Shown piece after piece: positions 52,867 through 61,006 of a DNA stretch of 64,000 nucleotides (its first letter is position 1; each line of letters opens with the position of its first letter). A program made the translations under genes and the position numbers. The stretch covers positions 5,646 to 69,645 of the forward strand of contig LFSH01000072.1 of NCBI GenBank assembly GCA_001513105.1. The letters run 5' to 3'. A model generated the notes under the pieces. The model searched no databases. It saw only the letters and a program-made list of their open reading frames with translations, and was not told the origin of the DNA. The DNA comes from Clostridiales bacterium DTU070. Lineage in GTDB: Bacteria; Bacillota; Clostridia; DSM-8532.

Positions 52867-53002
52867 ACTAACCAGCTCCAATCGAACAGACAGCCTGTTA
52901 TTAACACTGTGGCTGCTGTCATAATAATCACAGTTATTTTATTCCCTGCACTATTTTACCATTACGCTGACAAAAAAATAACTATTTTTCAAAAATTTTG
53001 AT

Positions 53003-53380
53003 TTATGTAAACAGGTCCTTGTTCAGGCCGGGCTTTCCGATTATATTCCTGGATATGCACACGCTTCTTTTTCTGTTTTTCGCATCCAGTGAAAAAGCTG
53101 CCTTCCGGGTAAAAGCCCTTTTTTTACCTTCAGATTCAAATTTGCAGAAATACAGAATTGCAGCCAATATCAGGCTGCTTATAACAGGGACAATGTAATG
53201 GGGAATAGAGTATGACATCCACTCATAATCAAAATCGTTTATAAGCAAATAATGAGAAATTCCCAACCCTCCCGCCAGGATAAGAATTATGAATATAAAT
53301 TTGACCAGTCTTCCAAAGACATTTTCTTTCAGCATGTTTTTTGCCAATAATACGGATAACGGTACACCAGCTATTGCCAT
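53003..53380 (-). CDS. Small membrane protein of unknown function
   Basis: A 125-residue ORF with two clear hydrophobic segments (about 26-47 and 64-80) and a basic C-terminal tail (about 85-125). No clear ribosome site precedes the ATG at 53380; an ATG at 53332 (residue 17) is an alternative. I do not recognise a family. It is divergent from the thrE-like genes and 136 bp beyond ddl. Confidence 0.5.
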   Translation of the reverse strand: MAIAGVPLSVLLAKNMLKENVFGRLVKFIFIILILAGGLGISHYLLINDFDYEWMSYSIPHYIVPVISSLILAAILYFCKFESEGKKRAFTRKAAFSLDAKNRKRSVCISRNIIGKPGLNKDLFT

Positions 53381-53433
53381 AAAACCATATACCGGTCATA
53401 TCCCCGGATAATGTCATAATTCTGTCCATTACG

Positions 53434-53463
53434 TTAAACATTATTAAGACTAAATGATATAAT
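53434..53463 (+). promoter_or_regulatory. Promoter of the ThrE-type exporter genes
   Basis: TTAAAC (53434-53439) and TATAAT (53458-53463) with 18 bp spacing. The TG one base before the -10 compensates for the weak -35. Confidence 0.6.
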
Positions 53464-53504
53464 ATTTATATGTTTAAAATCGCTAATCAGTGGAAGGTTT
53501 TGTT

Positions 53505-54260
53505 ATGAAACTTCGGGAAGTGCTGGATATAGCCCTTGAGGCAGGCGAAATACTTCTGCGCAACGGTGCTGAAACATACCGGGTTGAGGAAAGCATAACA
53601 AGAATATGCAGCGCATATGGCCATTCCTGTGAAGCCATAGTTCTTCCGACGGGAATTTTTTTAACTGTATATTCTTCCGAGTACGAGTCAGAGACATCGG
53701 TACGGAGAATAAAGGTCAGAACCCTGGACCTTACCAAAATTGACCGTATAAATTCCTTTTCAAGAAAGATAGCTTCGGTTACGCTGTCATATGAGGAAGC
53801 AAAAAAAGAACTGGAAGAGATTAAAGCGGTGAAATATTACCCCGTTCCCATACAGATAATTTCATCCACGGCAGTATCTTTTGCCTATGCCCTCCTTTTC
53901 GGCGGCAGCTTAACTGACGGAGGCATTGCATTTGTAACAGGCGGGCTGCTTTATTTGCTGAACCTGTTTATGGTTAAAGCCGGGTATTTCCCGTTTCTGA
54001 TATATTTCGTCAATGGTTTTTCGGGCGGATTTATAAGCATAATCTCAGAGTTTATAATACCCGGCGCCAATGCCTATATTATTATAATATCATCAATAAT
54101 CATGTTTCTGCCCGGAGTAGCAATTACGAACGGAATAAGGGATCTTCTTGCCAGTGATACGATAAGCGGATTAACAAGGCTGGGTGAAGCATTCTTAACG
54201 GTGCTTGCCCTTGGAATGGGAGTATGGATTGGCATTTTGACAGTTCACTATATAATCTGA
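53505..54260 (+). CDS. Threonine/serine exporter N-terminal-type protein (YjjP-like)
   Basis: A 251-residue protein of the ThrE N-terminal (YjjP, PF06738-type) family. The cytosolic first half has the signature GAETYRVEESITRICSAYG near residues 20-38, followed by five or so membrane segments in the second half. Together with the next gene it forms a split ThrE, proposed to export small amino or dicarboxylic acids such as threonine or succinate. The ATG at 53505 follows GGAAGG; the GTG at 53490 overlaps it. Confidence 0.87.
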   Translation: MKLREVLDIALEAGEILLRNGAETYRVEESITRICSAYGHSCEAIVLPTGIFLTVYSSEYESETSVRRIKVRTLDLTKIDRINSFSRKIASVTLSYEEAKKELEEIKAVKYYPVPIQIISSTAVSFAYALLFGGSLTDGGIAFVTGGLLYLLNLFMVKAGYFPFLIYFVNGFSGGFISIISEFIIPGANAYIIIISSIIMFLPGVAITNGIRDLLASDTISGLTRLGEAFLTVLALGMGVWIGILTVHYII

Positions 54261-54272
54261 CCGGAGGTTTTT

Positions 54273-54713
54273 ATGAGCCGTATAATATTGTCTTTCCTGG
54301 GCAGTCTCTGCCCTGCGGTAATGCTTAATACAGAAAGAAAAAACCTGGTTTGGGCCGGGTTGTCGGGTACGCTCGGCATGCTGGTAAATGACCAGGTATT
54401 GGCCCTGTTCCCGAATGCAGCCATGCTGACAGTCTTTTTCGGAGCAGCGGCAGTAGCAGTATATAGTGAATTAATGGCCAGAGTAAGAAAAACTCCGGCC
54501 ACAATATTTCTGATACCAGGTATTATTCCATTGGTTCCTGGGGTTGACGCATATCGTACAATCCAGCTCATTGCCGAAAAGGATTATACCGCCGCCGCAT
54601 CCTTCGGTGTATCTGCAATAGCAAAGGCCTGTTTTATTGCGTTCGGTATCATGACAGTCTCTGCTGTTTTCAGGAAAATGAACCGTTCGAAAAAACAGCT
54701 GTTACGGCCATGA
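54273..54713 (+). CDS. Threonine/serine exporter C-terminal-type protein (YjjB-like)
   Basis: A 146-residue membrane protein with about four membrane segments, of the ThrE C-terminal (YjjB) family. The segment TPATIFLIPGIIPLVPGVDAY is typical. The ATG at 54273 follows GGAGG, 12 bp after the partner gene. Its last 12 bases overlap the convergent purine nucleoside phosphorylase gene. Confidence 0.87.
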   Translation: MSRIILSFLGSLCPAVMLNTERKNLVWAGLSGTLGMLVNDQVLALFPNAAMLTVFFGAAAVAVYSELMARVRKTPATIFLIPGIIPLVPGVDAYRTIQLIAEKDYTAAASFGVSAIAKACFIAFGIMTVSAVFRKMNRSKKQLLRP

Positions 54714-55526
54714 CTTAACGATTTCAGTTACAAGAGCCGCAAACTTTCTTTCAACCTTTTTCCCTGCTTCTATAACCTCTTCATGGTTCAGGGTTTTTTC
54801 AAGAACCCCGGCTGCCATATTCGTTATGCATGATATTCCCAAAACCTTCATACCCATGTGCCTTGCGGTGATTGCTTCGGGAACGGTTGACATACCCACG
54901 GCATCTGCACCAAAGTATTTAAGTGCTCTTATCTCAGATGGAGTTTCAAAGGAAGGCCCTTTCGTATATGCATAAATACCCCTTCTTATATCACTGCGAA
55001 GGCGCATTGAGCATTCTGCAGCCATTTCCAGGAGTTCCCGGTCATAAACATGGGACATGTCAGGAAATCGAGGCCCCAGCTCATCAATGTTTGCGCCCCT
55101 TAACGGGTTTTCGGCAAAGAAACCGATGTGATCCTTTATAAGCATCAGGTCGCCGGGCCTGAACTGTGTATTTATACCTCCTGCGGCATTCGTCAGAAAC
55201 AGATTGTTCACACCAAGAATCTTAAAAAGGCGTATAGGGAATACAACCTCTTCCATGTTCCATCCTTCGTAGTAATGGAACCTGCCTTTCATCGCAACTA
55301 TATATCTTCCGCCAAGCTCACCGAAAATCAGCCGCCCGTCGTGGCCGACAACAGTGGTCCTGGGGAAATTAGGTATTTCCTCATAAGGTATTTCAATGGT
55401 GTTCGACATATAGTTTGCGAGATTTCCAAGACCTGAACCCAAAACAATGGCTATATACGGTGTTCTGTGAATTCTCTGACGTATATAGTCCGCGGTTTCT
55501 TTCAGTTTATCATAATAATTATCCAT
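54702..55526 (-). CDS. punA: Purine nucleoside phosphorylase, trimeric type
   Basis: A PNP of 274 residues that splits inosine and guanosine with phosphate in purine salvage. The phosphate loop GSGLG is at about 31-35, GRFHYYEG follows, and TNAAGG is near 114. The base-binding residues are Glu in GPSFETPSEIR and Asn in SCITNMAAG, giving the high-molecular-mass trimeric family's specificity. The ATG at 55526 follows AGGAGG. A near-perfect promoter lies 50 bp upstream. Confidence 0.94.
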   Translation of the reverse strand: MDNYYDKLKETADYIRQRIHRTPYIAIVLGSGLGNLANYMSNTIEIPYEEIPNFPRTTVVGHDGRLIFGELGGRYIVAMKGRFHYYEGWNMEEVVFPIRLFKILGVNNLFLTNAAGGINTQFRPGDLMLIKDHIGFFAENPLRGANIDELGPRFPDMSHVYDRELLEMAAECSMRLRSDIRRGIYAYTKGPSFETPSEIRALKYFGADAVGMSTVPEAITARHMGMKVLGISCITNMAAGVLEKTLNHEEVIEAGKKVERKFAALVTEIVKSWP

Positions 55527-55573
55527 GAAAAGCCTCCTGATTTTTTATACCTTATCAACTGATGACAATGAAA

Positions 55574-55602
55574 ATATTATCCAAAACGGTTTTGTTTGTC
55601 AA
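55574..55602 (-). promoter_or_regulatory. punA promoter
   Basis: On the minus strand TTGACA (55602-55597) and TAATAT (55579-55574) with a 17 bp spacer. It is divergent from the argJ promoter. Confidence 0.8.
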
Positions 55603-55630
55603 CGGTACGCAAAAATTCTACATTTCAGGA

Positions 55631-55660
55631 TTGACTTCATAATTATGGTTGATGTATAAT
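55631..55660 (+). promoter_or_regulatory. argJ promoter
   Basis: TTGACT (55631-55636) and TATAAT (55655-55660) with an 18 bp spacer, 42 bp upstream of the argJ start. No ARG-box palindrome is evident. Confidence 0.75.
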
Positions 55661-55701
55661 TATACAAAATTTATGTATTTTTAATCATCGTGGAGGTATA
55701 T

Positions 55702-56892
55702 ATGAGTGCAATAAAGCTGCCAACAGGTTTTCAAACTGCAGGAGTTGCCTGCGGAATAAAAAAGGATAATAAAAAGGATCTGGCACTTATTATCTCTGAT
55801 CCCCTGTCAGACGCTGCGGGAGTTTTCACAAGGAACCTGGTCAAGGGACATTCCCTTAAATGGACGATGAAAAAGTATAAAAGCAATAAAATAAAAGCCA
55901 TTGTAATTAACAGCGGAAATGCCAATGCCTGTGTAGGTCCGAAGGGTGATGAAGACGCTGAAAAAATTGCGGAAATTACAGCAAAACTTGCAGGCTGTAA
56001 TAAGGACCAGGTATTGCTTGGTTCTACCGGCGTCATAGGCTTTCCTCTCCCGGTGGAAAAAATAGAGTCGGGGCTTAAGGAAGCATGCAGCCGGTTAAGC
56101 TCTGACAATTCGGAGGATGCCGTCCGCGCAATTATGACGACCGATACATTCCCGAAGGAGGTTTCCGTTGATATAAACTTATCCGGGAAGAAAGCAACCT
56201 TGTATGGTATGGCAAAAGGTTCGGGAATGATCCACCCGAATATGGCTACAATGATAGGAGTTTTTCTTACCGACGCTTTCATTTCACAGGAGATGCTTCA
56301 GAAAGCTCTTGAAAGGGCAGTAAACAAGTCCTTCAACCGCATTTCGGTGGACGGTGATACAAGCGTCTGCGATATGGTTATTGTCCTGGCCAACGGCAAT
56401 GCGGCAAACGAGAAAATAACCCGGGAAAACGACGATTTTGAAACTTTTGCCGAAGCACTGGAAAAAGTATCGGTAACTCTTTCCAAGATGCTCGCGAGGG
56501 ATGGCGAAGGCGCAACAAAACTTATTGAAATTCATGTTAAGAATGCCCTCGACAATGAAACAGCCCATAAAATAACCAATTCAATTGCAAAATCCCCGCT
56601 GGTAAAAACCGCAGTATTCGGGCATGATGCAAACTGGGGAAGGATACTTACAGCAGCAGGCTATTCAGGCGCGGAGTTTGACCCGGACCTGATTGACATA
56701 TTCATCGGTGATCTGCAGGTGTGCAAAAACGGGGTCGGACTCAGCTTTGACGAAAACAAAGCCCTCGAAATACTGAAGAAGGATGAAGTGAAAATAACAG
56801 TGGATTTGAAAATGGGCAGTTCTGAAGACATTATGTGGACATGCGATTTTTCATTTGATTATGTTAAAATAAACAGCGCGTACAGAACCTGA
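55702..56892 (+). CDS. argJ: Glutamate N-acetyltransferase / ornithine acetyltransferase
   Basis: ArgJ moves the acetyl group from N-acetylornithine to glutamate in the cyclic arginine pathway; some forms also use acetyl-CoA. The 396-residue precursor cuts itself. The site is predicted between Ala182 and Thr183 in HPNMATMIGV, Thr183 becoming the nucleophile. The C-terminal motif GHDANWGRI is intact. The ATG at 55702 follows GGAGG; the GTG at 55690 contains that site. Other arg genes are not in the window, so it is an isolated unit with its own promoter. Confidence 0.94.
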   Translation: MSAIKLPTGFQTAGVACGIKKDNKKDLALIISDPLSDAAGVFTRNLVKGHSLKWTMKKYKSNKIKAIVINSGNANACVGPKGDEDAEKIAEITAKLAGCNKDQVLLGSTGVIGFPLPVEKIESGLKEACSRLSSDNSEDAVRAIMTTDTFPKEVSVDINLSGKKATLYGMAKGSGMIHPNMATMIGVFLTDAFISQEMLQKALERAVNKSFNRISVDGDTSVCDMVIVLANGNAANEKITRENDDFETFAEALEKVSVTLSKMLARDGEGATKLIEIHVKNALDNETAHKITNSIAKSPLVKTAVFGHDANWGRILTAAGYSGAEFDPDLIDIFIGDLQVCKNGVGLSFDENKALEILKKDEVKITVDLKMGSSEDIMWTCDFSFDYVKINSAYRT

Positions 56893-56901
56893 TTTTTTCC
56901 G

Positions 56902-56951
56902 GCATTGCACGGCATATTTACCATTAAGTCCCGGCAGGTATCGTGCAATGC
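56902..56951. repeat. Hairpin repeat, copy D (terminal module)
   Basis: GCATTGCACG (56902-56911) pairs with CGTGCAATGC (56942-56951). The loop TTTACCATTAAGTCC and the flank AGGGGAACCTTCA match copy C (TTTACCGTCAAGTG, GAGGAAACCTTCA). It lies ten bases after the argJ stop. No T run follows, so it is not an obvious terminator. Confidence 0.7.
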
Positions 56952-56995
56952 AGGGGAACCTTCAACCGGCCAAACTTTCCGGTGCCATTTATTTA

Positions 56996-57024
56996 TTGCT
57001 TATTTCCCGGCTTATTGATAAAAT
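56996..57024 (+). promoter_or_regulatory. cheW promoter
   Basis: TTGCTT (56996-57001) and TAAAAT (57019-57024), 17 bp apart with TG before the -10, 65 bp upstream of the cheW start. Confidence 0.55.
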
Positions 57025-57088
57025 GAAAGAAGAACAGGCATTGCTTGTTTATCTTTACGTTCAACCGCTGAGGTTAGGGGGTAAATTT

Positions 57089-57565
57089 ATGGCAATTCGT
57101 CAGTTTGTAAAATTCTCTGTCGGAGACGAAGAGTTTGGTGTAGAAATAAGTAAAGTCAGGGAGATTATAAAGCTCCAGGATATGCTTAGGGTACCCAATG
57201 CACCTCCGTATATTGAAGGCTTGATGAATCTCCGCGGTAAAGTTTTAACCATTTATAACTTAAGAAAACGCCTTGGCATGCAGGACAAGGAATTTGATGA
57301 AAACTGCAAAATTATTACCGTTTACCATAACGATTTACTGGTTGGTTTTACAGTAGACACGGTAAATGAAGTAATCAGGGTTGAGGAAGAAAACATTGAT
57401 GATACACCGCCTTCAGTTCCCGGCATCGACAAAAGGTTCCTGTCGCAGGTTGTCAAACTCGGTGAGAAACTTATGTTTGTACTTGATTTGAATAATGTGC
57501 TGTCACCTGATGAAGAGGCGGAACTGAGGGAATTTGTCAGCAATAATGAAGATACGGTTTTATAG
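57089..57565 (+). CDS. cheW: CheW-like chemotaxis coupling protein
   Basis: A single CheW domain of 158 residues. CheW couples chemoreceptors to the CheA kinase under the membrane. The family features VKFSVGDEEFGVEISKVREI, MLRVPNAPPYIEGLMNLRGK and the closing FVLDLNNVL are present. The ATG at 57089 follows GGGGG; the longer frame from 56948 contains the promoter. No cheA, receptor or cheY genes are nearby, so its partners are encoded elsewhere. A diguanylate cyclase gene lies 0.9 kb downstream on the other strand. Confidence 0.9.
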   Translation: MAIRQFVKFSVGDEEFGVEISKVREIIKLQDMLRVPNAPPYIEGLMNLRGKVLTIYNLRKRLGMQDKEFDENCKIITVYHNDLLVGFTVDTVNEVIRVEEENIDDTPPSVPGIDKRFLSQVVKLGEKLMFVLDLNNVLSPDEEAELREFVSNNEDTVL

Positions 57566-57633
57566 ATAAATATAATATTTAATACTTTTTACAGCCAAAC
57601 ATGCATATACTTACACAGACATATTTTCAGGCA

Positions 57634-57669
57634 CCCCTGCCGGTTCATACCGGCGGGGTTCAGAGCCGG
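57634..57669 (+). promoter_or_regulatory. Mutually exclusive hairpins before the gene at 57682
   Basis: The arm CCGGC (57650-57654) can pair back with GCCGG (57639-57643), extended by CCCC/GGGG, or forward with GCCGG (57665-57669), which abuts the GAGGAG ribosome site at 57671. The two folds exclude each other, as in an RNA switch. No aptamer class was recognised. Confidence 0.45.
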
Positions 57670-57681
57670 TGAGGAGTTAAT

Positions 57682-58398
57682 ATGCATGTTTTGGTGATTA
57701 CAAAAAAGAGAAGCAGAACCCTTTTCCTGTTATCAGGTATTTTTTTAGTCCTTTCAGGCATTTATATGCTTATCCGTTTTTTGGTTTCCGGTTCGGAGAT
57801 TTCCATAGGGCAACGGCTTTTTTTAAAGCTCCCGGTTTCGGTTGAAATGTCGGACATTTATGTAACAGAACCGGGCCAGCCTTATGTCCAGGTCAGTTCC
57901 ATTTCAGCAAAGAGTCTTAAGACAGAAACAATTAAGCGCCAGGGTCTTTCCGATATAACCTTTCAATACCCTGAAACTGTCAGAATGGGCGAAATTCAGA
58001 ACCTGAACCGGGAAATAACCGTACATATTAATTTCAGACATAGTGACGGCAAAATGATAGGGTTCTTCCAGGTATGGAATCTTAACCAGCCCGTTGAAAA
58101 ATTTCTTGAAAACGCGAAAAAGGTTTCATCATTTACGTTCATGGAATTCGATGAGAAAAAGCTCAAAATACAGGGAATGGATGCCGTTCTGTGGGAGTAT
58201 GTATTTGTCACCAGGACACAGGATATAAAAGGGACAGAGATTTTCATTGAAAACGGCCACGAAATGTACAGGTTCTCAATGTTTGTTCCGAAAAGCGATT
58301 ATAAATCCGCATATAAAAGAACCCTGATGCGTATGGCGAAATCACTTAAGATTAAGGATATGATCGGTGCAATTCTTCTTTTGGCAAAACATTATTGA
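57682..58398 (+). CDS. Membrane-anchored protein of unknown function
   Basis: A 238-residue protein. A basic start (ITKKRSR) and one membrane segment (about 13-35) precede an extracytoplasmic domain of about 200 residues with alternating strands and no cysteines. There is no lipobox. The C-terminal part (IKGTEIFIENGHEMYRF onward) resembles PsbP/LpqN-like small folds in pattern only; I cannot assign a family. The ATG at 57682 follows GAGGAG. It converges with the diguanylate cyclase gene. Confidence 0.7.
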   Translation: MHVLVITKKRSRTLFLLSGIFLVLSGIYMLIRFLVSGSEISIGQRLFLKLPVSVEMSDIYVTEPGQPYVQVSSISAKSLKTETIKRQGLSDITFQYPETVRMGEIQNLNREITVHINFRHSDGKMIGFFQVWNLNQPVEKFLENAKKVSSFTFMEFDEKKLKIQGMDAVLWEYVFVTRTQDIKGTEIFIENGHEMYRFSMFVPKSDYKSAYKRTLMRMAKSLKIKDMIGAILLLAKHY

Positions 58399-58419
58399 CA
58401 ATACTTCGCAAAACCACAA

Positions 58420-60153
58420 TCAGGAGGTACACGGCTGCGCCAGCGAAACACAGTTTTTGCCTCTCTCTTTTGCCGCATACAGAGCCTTATCAGCACTGTT
58501 CAGCAGTTCAATTTCATTTTTTGCCAGTGTCGGGAAGGTGGAAACACCCATACTGACCGACACCGAGCTGGCAACGTTATTGTTCTGATCGCAGATAACA
58601 AGCTCCGATATCTTTCTGCGAAGCTCCTCGGCTTTTTCATAAGCCACTTCCTTGCCGGTATACGGAAGAAGAATGATAAATTCCTCTCCTCCGAAGCGTG
58701 CCACAACATCGTCCTTGCGTACCGAATCCTTAACTGCCAGAGCTATCGACTGCAATATCATGTCACCGAACAGGTGGCCGTATGTATCGTTATAAATTTT
58801 GAAATCATCAATATCAAAGAATATAATCGACACTTCGTAATCCTGTTGCCTTGCACGGCTTAGTTCCTCATACAAGCGCTTCTGAAAATATGCCCTGTTG
58901 TAAACCTGCGTCAGCCCGTCGGTGTTTGCGTAATCCTGGAGTTTCTCGTACAATTTCGCGTTTTCAATCGCAATACTGACCTGCTGTGTTATAACTTCGA
59001 GCAGCCTCACACTGTTTTCGTCAAATGCATTCGTAATGGTGTGTTCGATAAGTATAAGGCCGTAAGTGTTGCCCTTGACCTGCAAAGGCACACACATAAG
59101 CGATTTGACATTTCTTCCCTTCGTAAAGGAGTACTTGTTCGTATCCACCGAATTATCTATTATTGTCATGCCCTTATCCAGGCACTCCTTAAGGGCGGGT
59201 GAGTTTATATTGTCTGTAAGAAGCGCACGCTCTCTTGCATTGCTTATATTTGTAACCTGAACCTTAAGCCTGTTTCCTTCCTTGTTGTAAAGGGCGATGT
59301 TTGAAGTGGCAACTCCCATAACTCCGAGGATAATATCGTTTACAAATTTCAGAAGCTCATTCATATCAAAAATCGAACTGATGGCCTGGGAAATCTGCTG
59401 CAGTGTAAAAAACTCGGCCAGGCTTGAAGTCAGCTTCCTGTTCATTTCCTCAAGCTGTGAATTGACTTCCTTCAGCTTTTCAAACTGCTCCTGTCTTTCG
59501 TTCCTGGCCTGCATCAGCTGATCATATTCTTTTTTAAGCTCAGACAGGTGTTTCTGATTATCCAGTTCCCTCAATGTATACAGGTCGTTATGCATGTCAA
59601 GGATTCTTAGTAATACAATAAAAACAAGATAAAGGGTTATAATAAACAGTTCCCGTGAGAAATTCAGACTGTTAATCAACGTGATTTCGGCATCAATAAT
59701 AATAGGCACAAGCAGCGCCGAAAAGAACTGAATTACAGTTGCATAAAACACATACCACATTGACGCCCAGAAGCCCTCTGTTATGCAAATGCTCACGATG
59801 GGGACAAAAACTATAAAGCAGAATAACAGGCCATACTTAAGCGTACTGAGGATTAATGATACAAGCAGGATATCAATAAGTTTCAATATTCTGCACAGCT
59901 GCCCGGGTTTCAGATTATTTCTTTTTATTTGGGATAACTTATATAAACCGGCTGTGATTAAGGTTATATACAGAGCTGACTGCAGAAAAATCTTGCGGTA
60001 GTTTATCATATTCTGCTTTGCAAAATATTCTACATATGAATCAGACAGGACTAACAGGGGTATTATTACTCCCAGAAAAATCGAAATTACTTTCTCGTAG
60101 CTGCTGAATTCAACCGGCAGGTTAAAAGGTATCCGGTACTTCTTTTTAAACAC
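58420..60153 (-). CDS. Membrane diguanylate cyclase with GAF domain
   Basis: A 577-residue enzyme predicted to make cyclic di-GMP. About six membrane segments (20-190) are followed by a coiled coil (about 200-250), a GAF sensor domain (about 255-400) and a GGDEF domain. The active site reads RFGGEEFIILL. An inhibitory I-site RKDD lies five residues before it, so product feedback is likely. The GTG at 60153, eight bases after GGGAG, is preferred to TTG at 60183. It is monocistronic. The signal sensed by the membrane or GAF parts is unknown. Confidence 0.92.
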   Translation of the reverse strand: MFKKKYRIPFNLPVEFSSYEKVISIFLGVIIPLLVLSDSYVEYFAKQNMINYRKIFLQSALYITLITAGLYKLSQIKRNNLKPGQLCRILKLIDILLVSLILSTLKYGLLFCFIVFVPIVSICITEGFWASMWYVFYATVIQFFSALLVPIIIDAEITLINSLNFSRELFIITLYLVFIVLLRILDMHNDLYTLRELDNQKHLSELKKEYDQLMQARNERQEQFEKLKEVNSQLEEMNRKLTSSLAEFFTLQQISQAISSIFDMNELLKFVNDIILGVMGVATSNIALYNKEGNRLKVQVTNISNARERALLTDNINSPALKECLDKGMTIIDNSVDTNKYSFTKGRNVKSLMCVPLQVKGNTYGLILIEHTITNAFDENSVRLLEVITQQVSIAIENAKLYEKLQDYANTDGLTQVYNRAYFQKRLYEELSRARQQDYEVSIIFFDIDDFKIYNDTYGHLFGDMILQSIALAVKDSVRKDDVVARFGGEEFIILLPYTGKEVAYEKAEELRRKISELVICDQNNNVASSVSVSMGVSTFPTLAKNEIELLNSADKALYAAKERGKNCVSLAQPCTS

Positions 60154-60319
60154 TAGTATTTCTCCCGTTTCTAAAATTAACAATCATTCGCCGATACAAC
60201 TGTCCGCTATAACTGTCAATTTTATCTGTTTATATTTACAGAACGCAAGTGTTCATCTTAATTTTACCATAAATACTCAACAGTTTGCATACCCAAATCC
60301 TGAAACTCTATTCTGATTA

Positions 60320-60958
60320 TTATTTTAGCTTCTTTTGCCCGTAAACGCAATATGGCTTTAACGAACAGGACTCACAGTCCGGCTTTCTTGCATTGCATAC
60401 CGCGCGTCCATGAAAAACCAGCTGGTTGGAAAACCTGCTCCACCGTTCCCTCGGAATTATCTTCATCAAATCAAATTCTATTTTTGTCGGGTCCTGCTCT
60501 TTTGTCAGTCCCAGGCGGTTTGACAGGCGCTTTGCATGCGTGTCCACAACAATACCCGGAGTATTGAAAATATTTCCAAGGATCACATTCGCAGTTTTTC
60601 TTCCCACACCTGGCAACGTCAGAAGTTTTTCCATCGTGTCCGGCACCTCGCCGTCATACTCATCAATTATCTTCTGACAGCACGCTATTATATTCCTTGC
60701 CTTGTTCCTGTAAAAACCTGTGGAGCGAATATCCTGTTCCAGCACCTTAATATCGGCATTTGCAAAATCTTCAGCCGTTTTATATTTCTCAAAAAGGTCC
60801 CTTGTAACAATGTTCACCCGTTCATCGGTGCACTGAGCCGCAAGCTGTGTGGCAATCAGAAGCTGCAGCGGCGTCTTGTATGTGAGGCTGCATCCTGCAT
60901 CAGGATACAGCCTGTCCAGTTCTTCAATTATCTTCAATGCTCTTTGCTTTTTGTTCAT
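60320..60958 (-). CDS. nth: Endonuclease III
   Basis: A DNA glycosylase/AP lyase of 212 residues for oxidised pyrimidines. The helix-hairpin-helix LLTLPGVGRKTANVILGN contains the catalytic lysine, and the catalytic aspartate is in VVDTHAKRLSNRLGL. The 4Fe-4S ligands are Cys188, 195, 198 and 204 (C-x6-C-x2-C-x5-C). The ATG at 60958 follows AGGGCTGG, a modest site. It lies 48 bp downstream of glgA. The 136 bp between it and the cyclase gene holds nothing obvious. Confidence 0.95.
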   Translation of the reverse strand: MNKKQRALKIIEELDRLYPDAGCSLTYKTPLQLLIATQLAAQCTDERVNIVTRDLFEKYKTAEDFANADIKVLEQDIRSTGFYRNKARNIIACCQKIIDEYDGEVPDTMEKLLTLPGVGRKTANVILGNIFNTPGIVVDTHAKRLSNRLGLTKEQDPTKIEFDLMKIIPRERWSRFSNQLVFHGRAVCNARKPDCESCSLKPYCVYGQKKLK

Positions 60959-61006
60959 GATCCAGCCCTTATTGCAACAATATCAGTGAACAGCTTTAAT
61001 AATATG

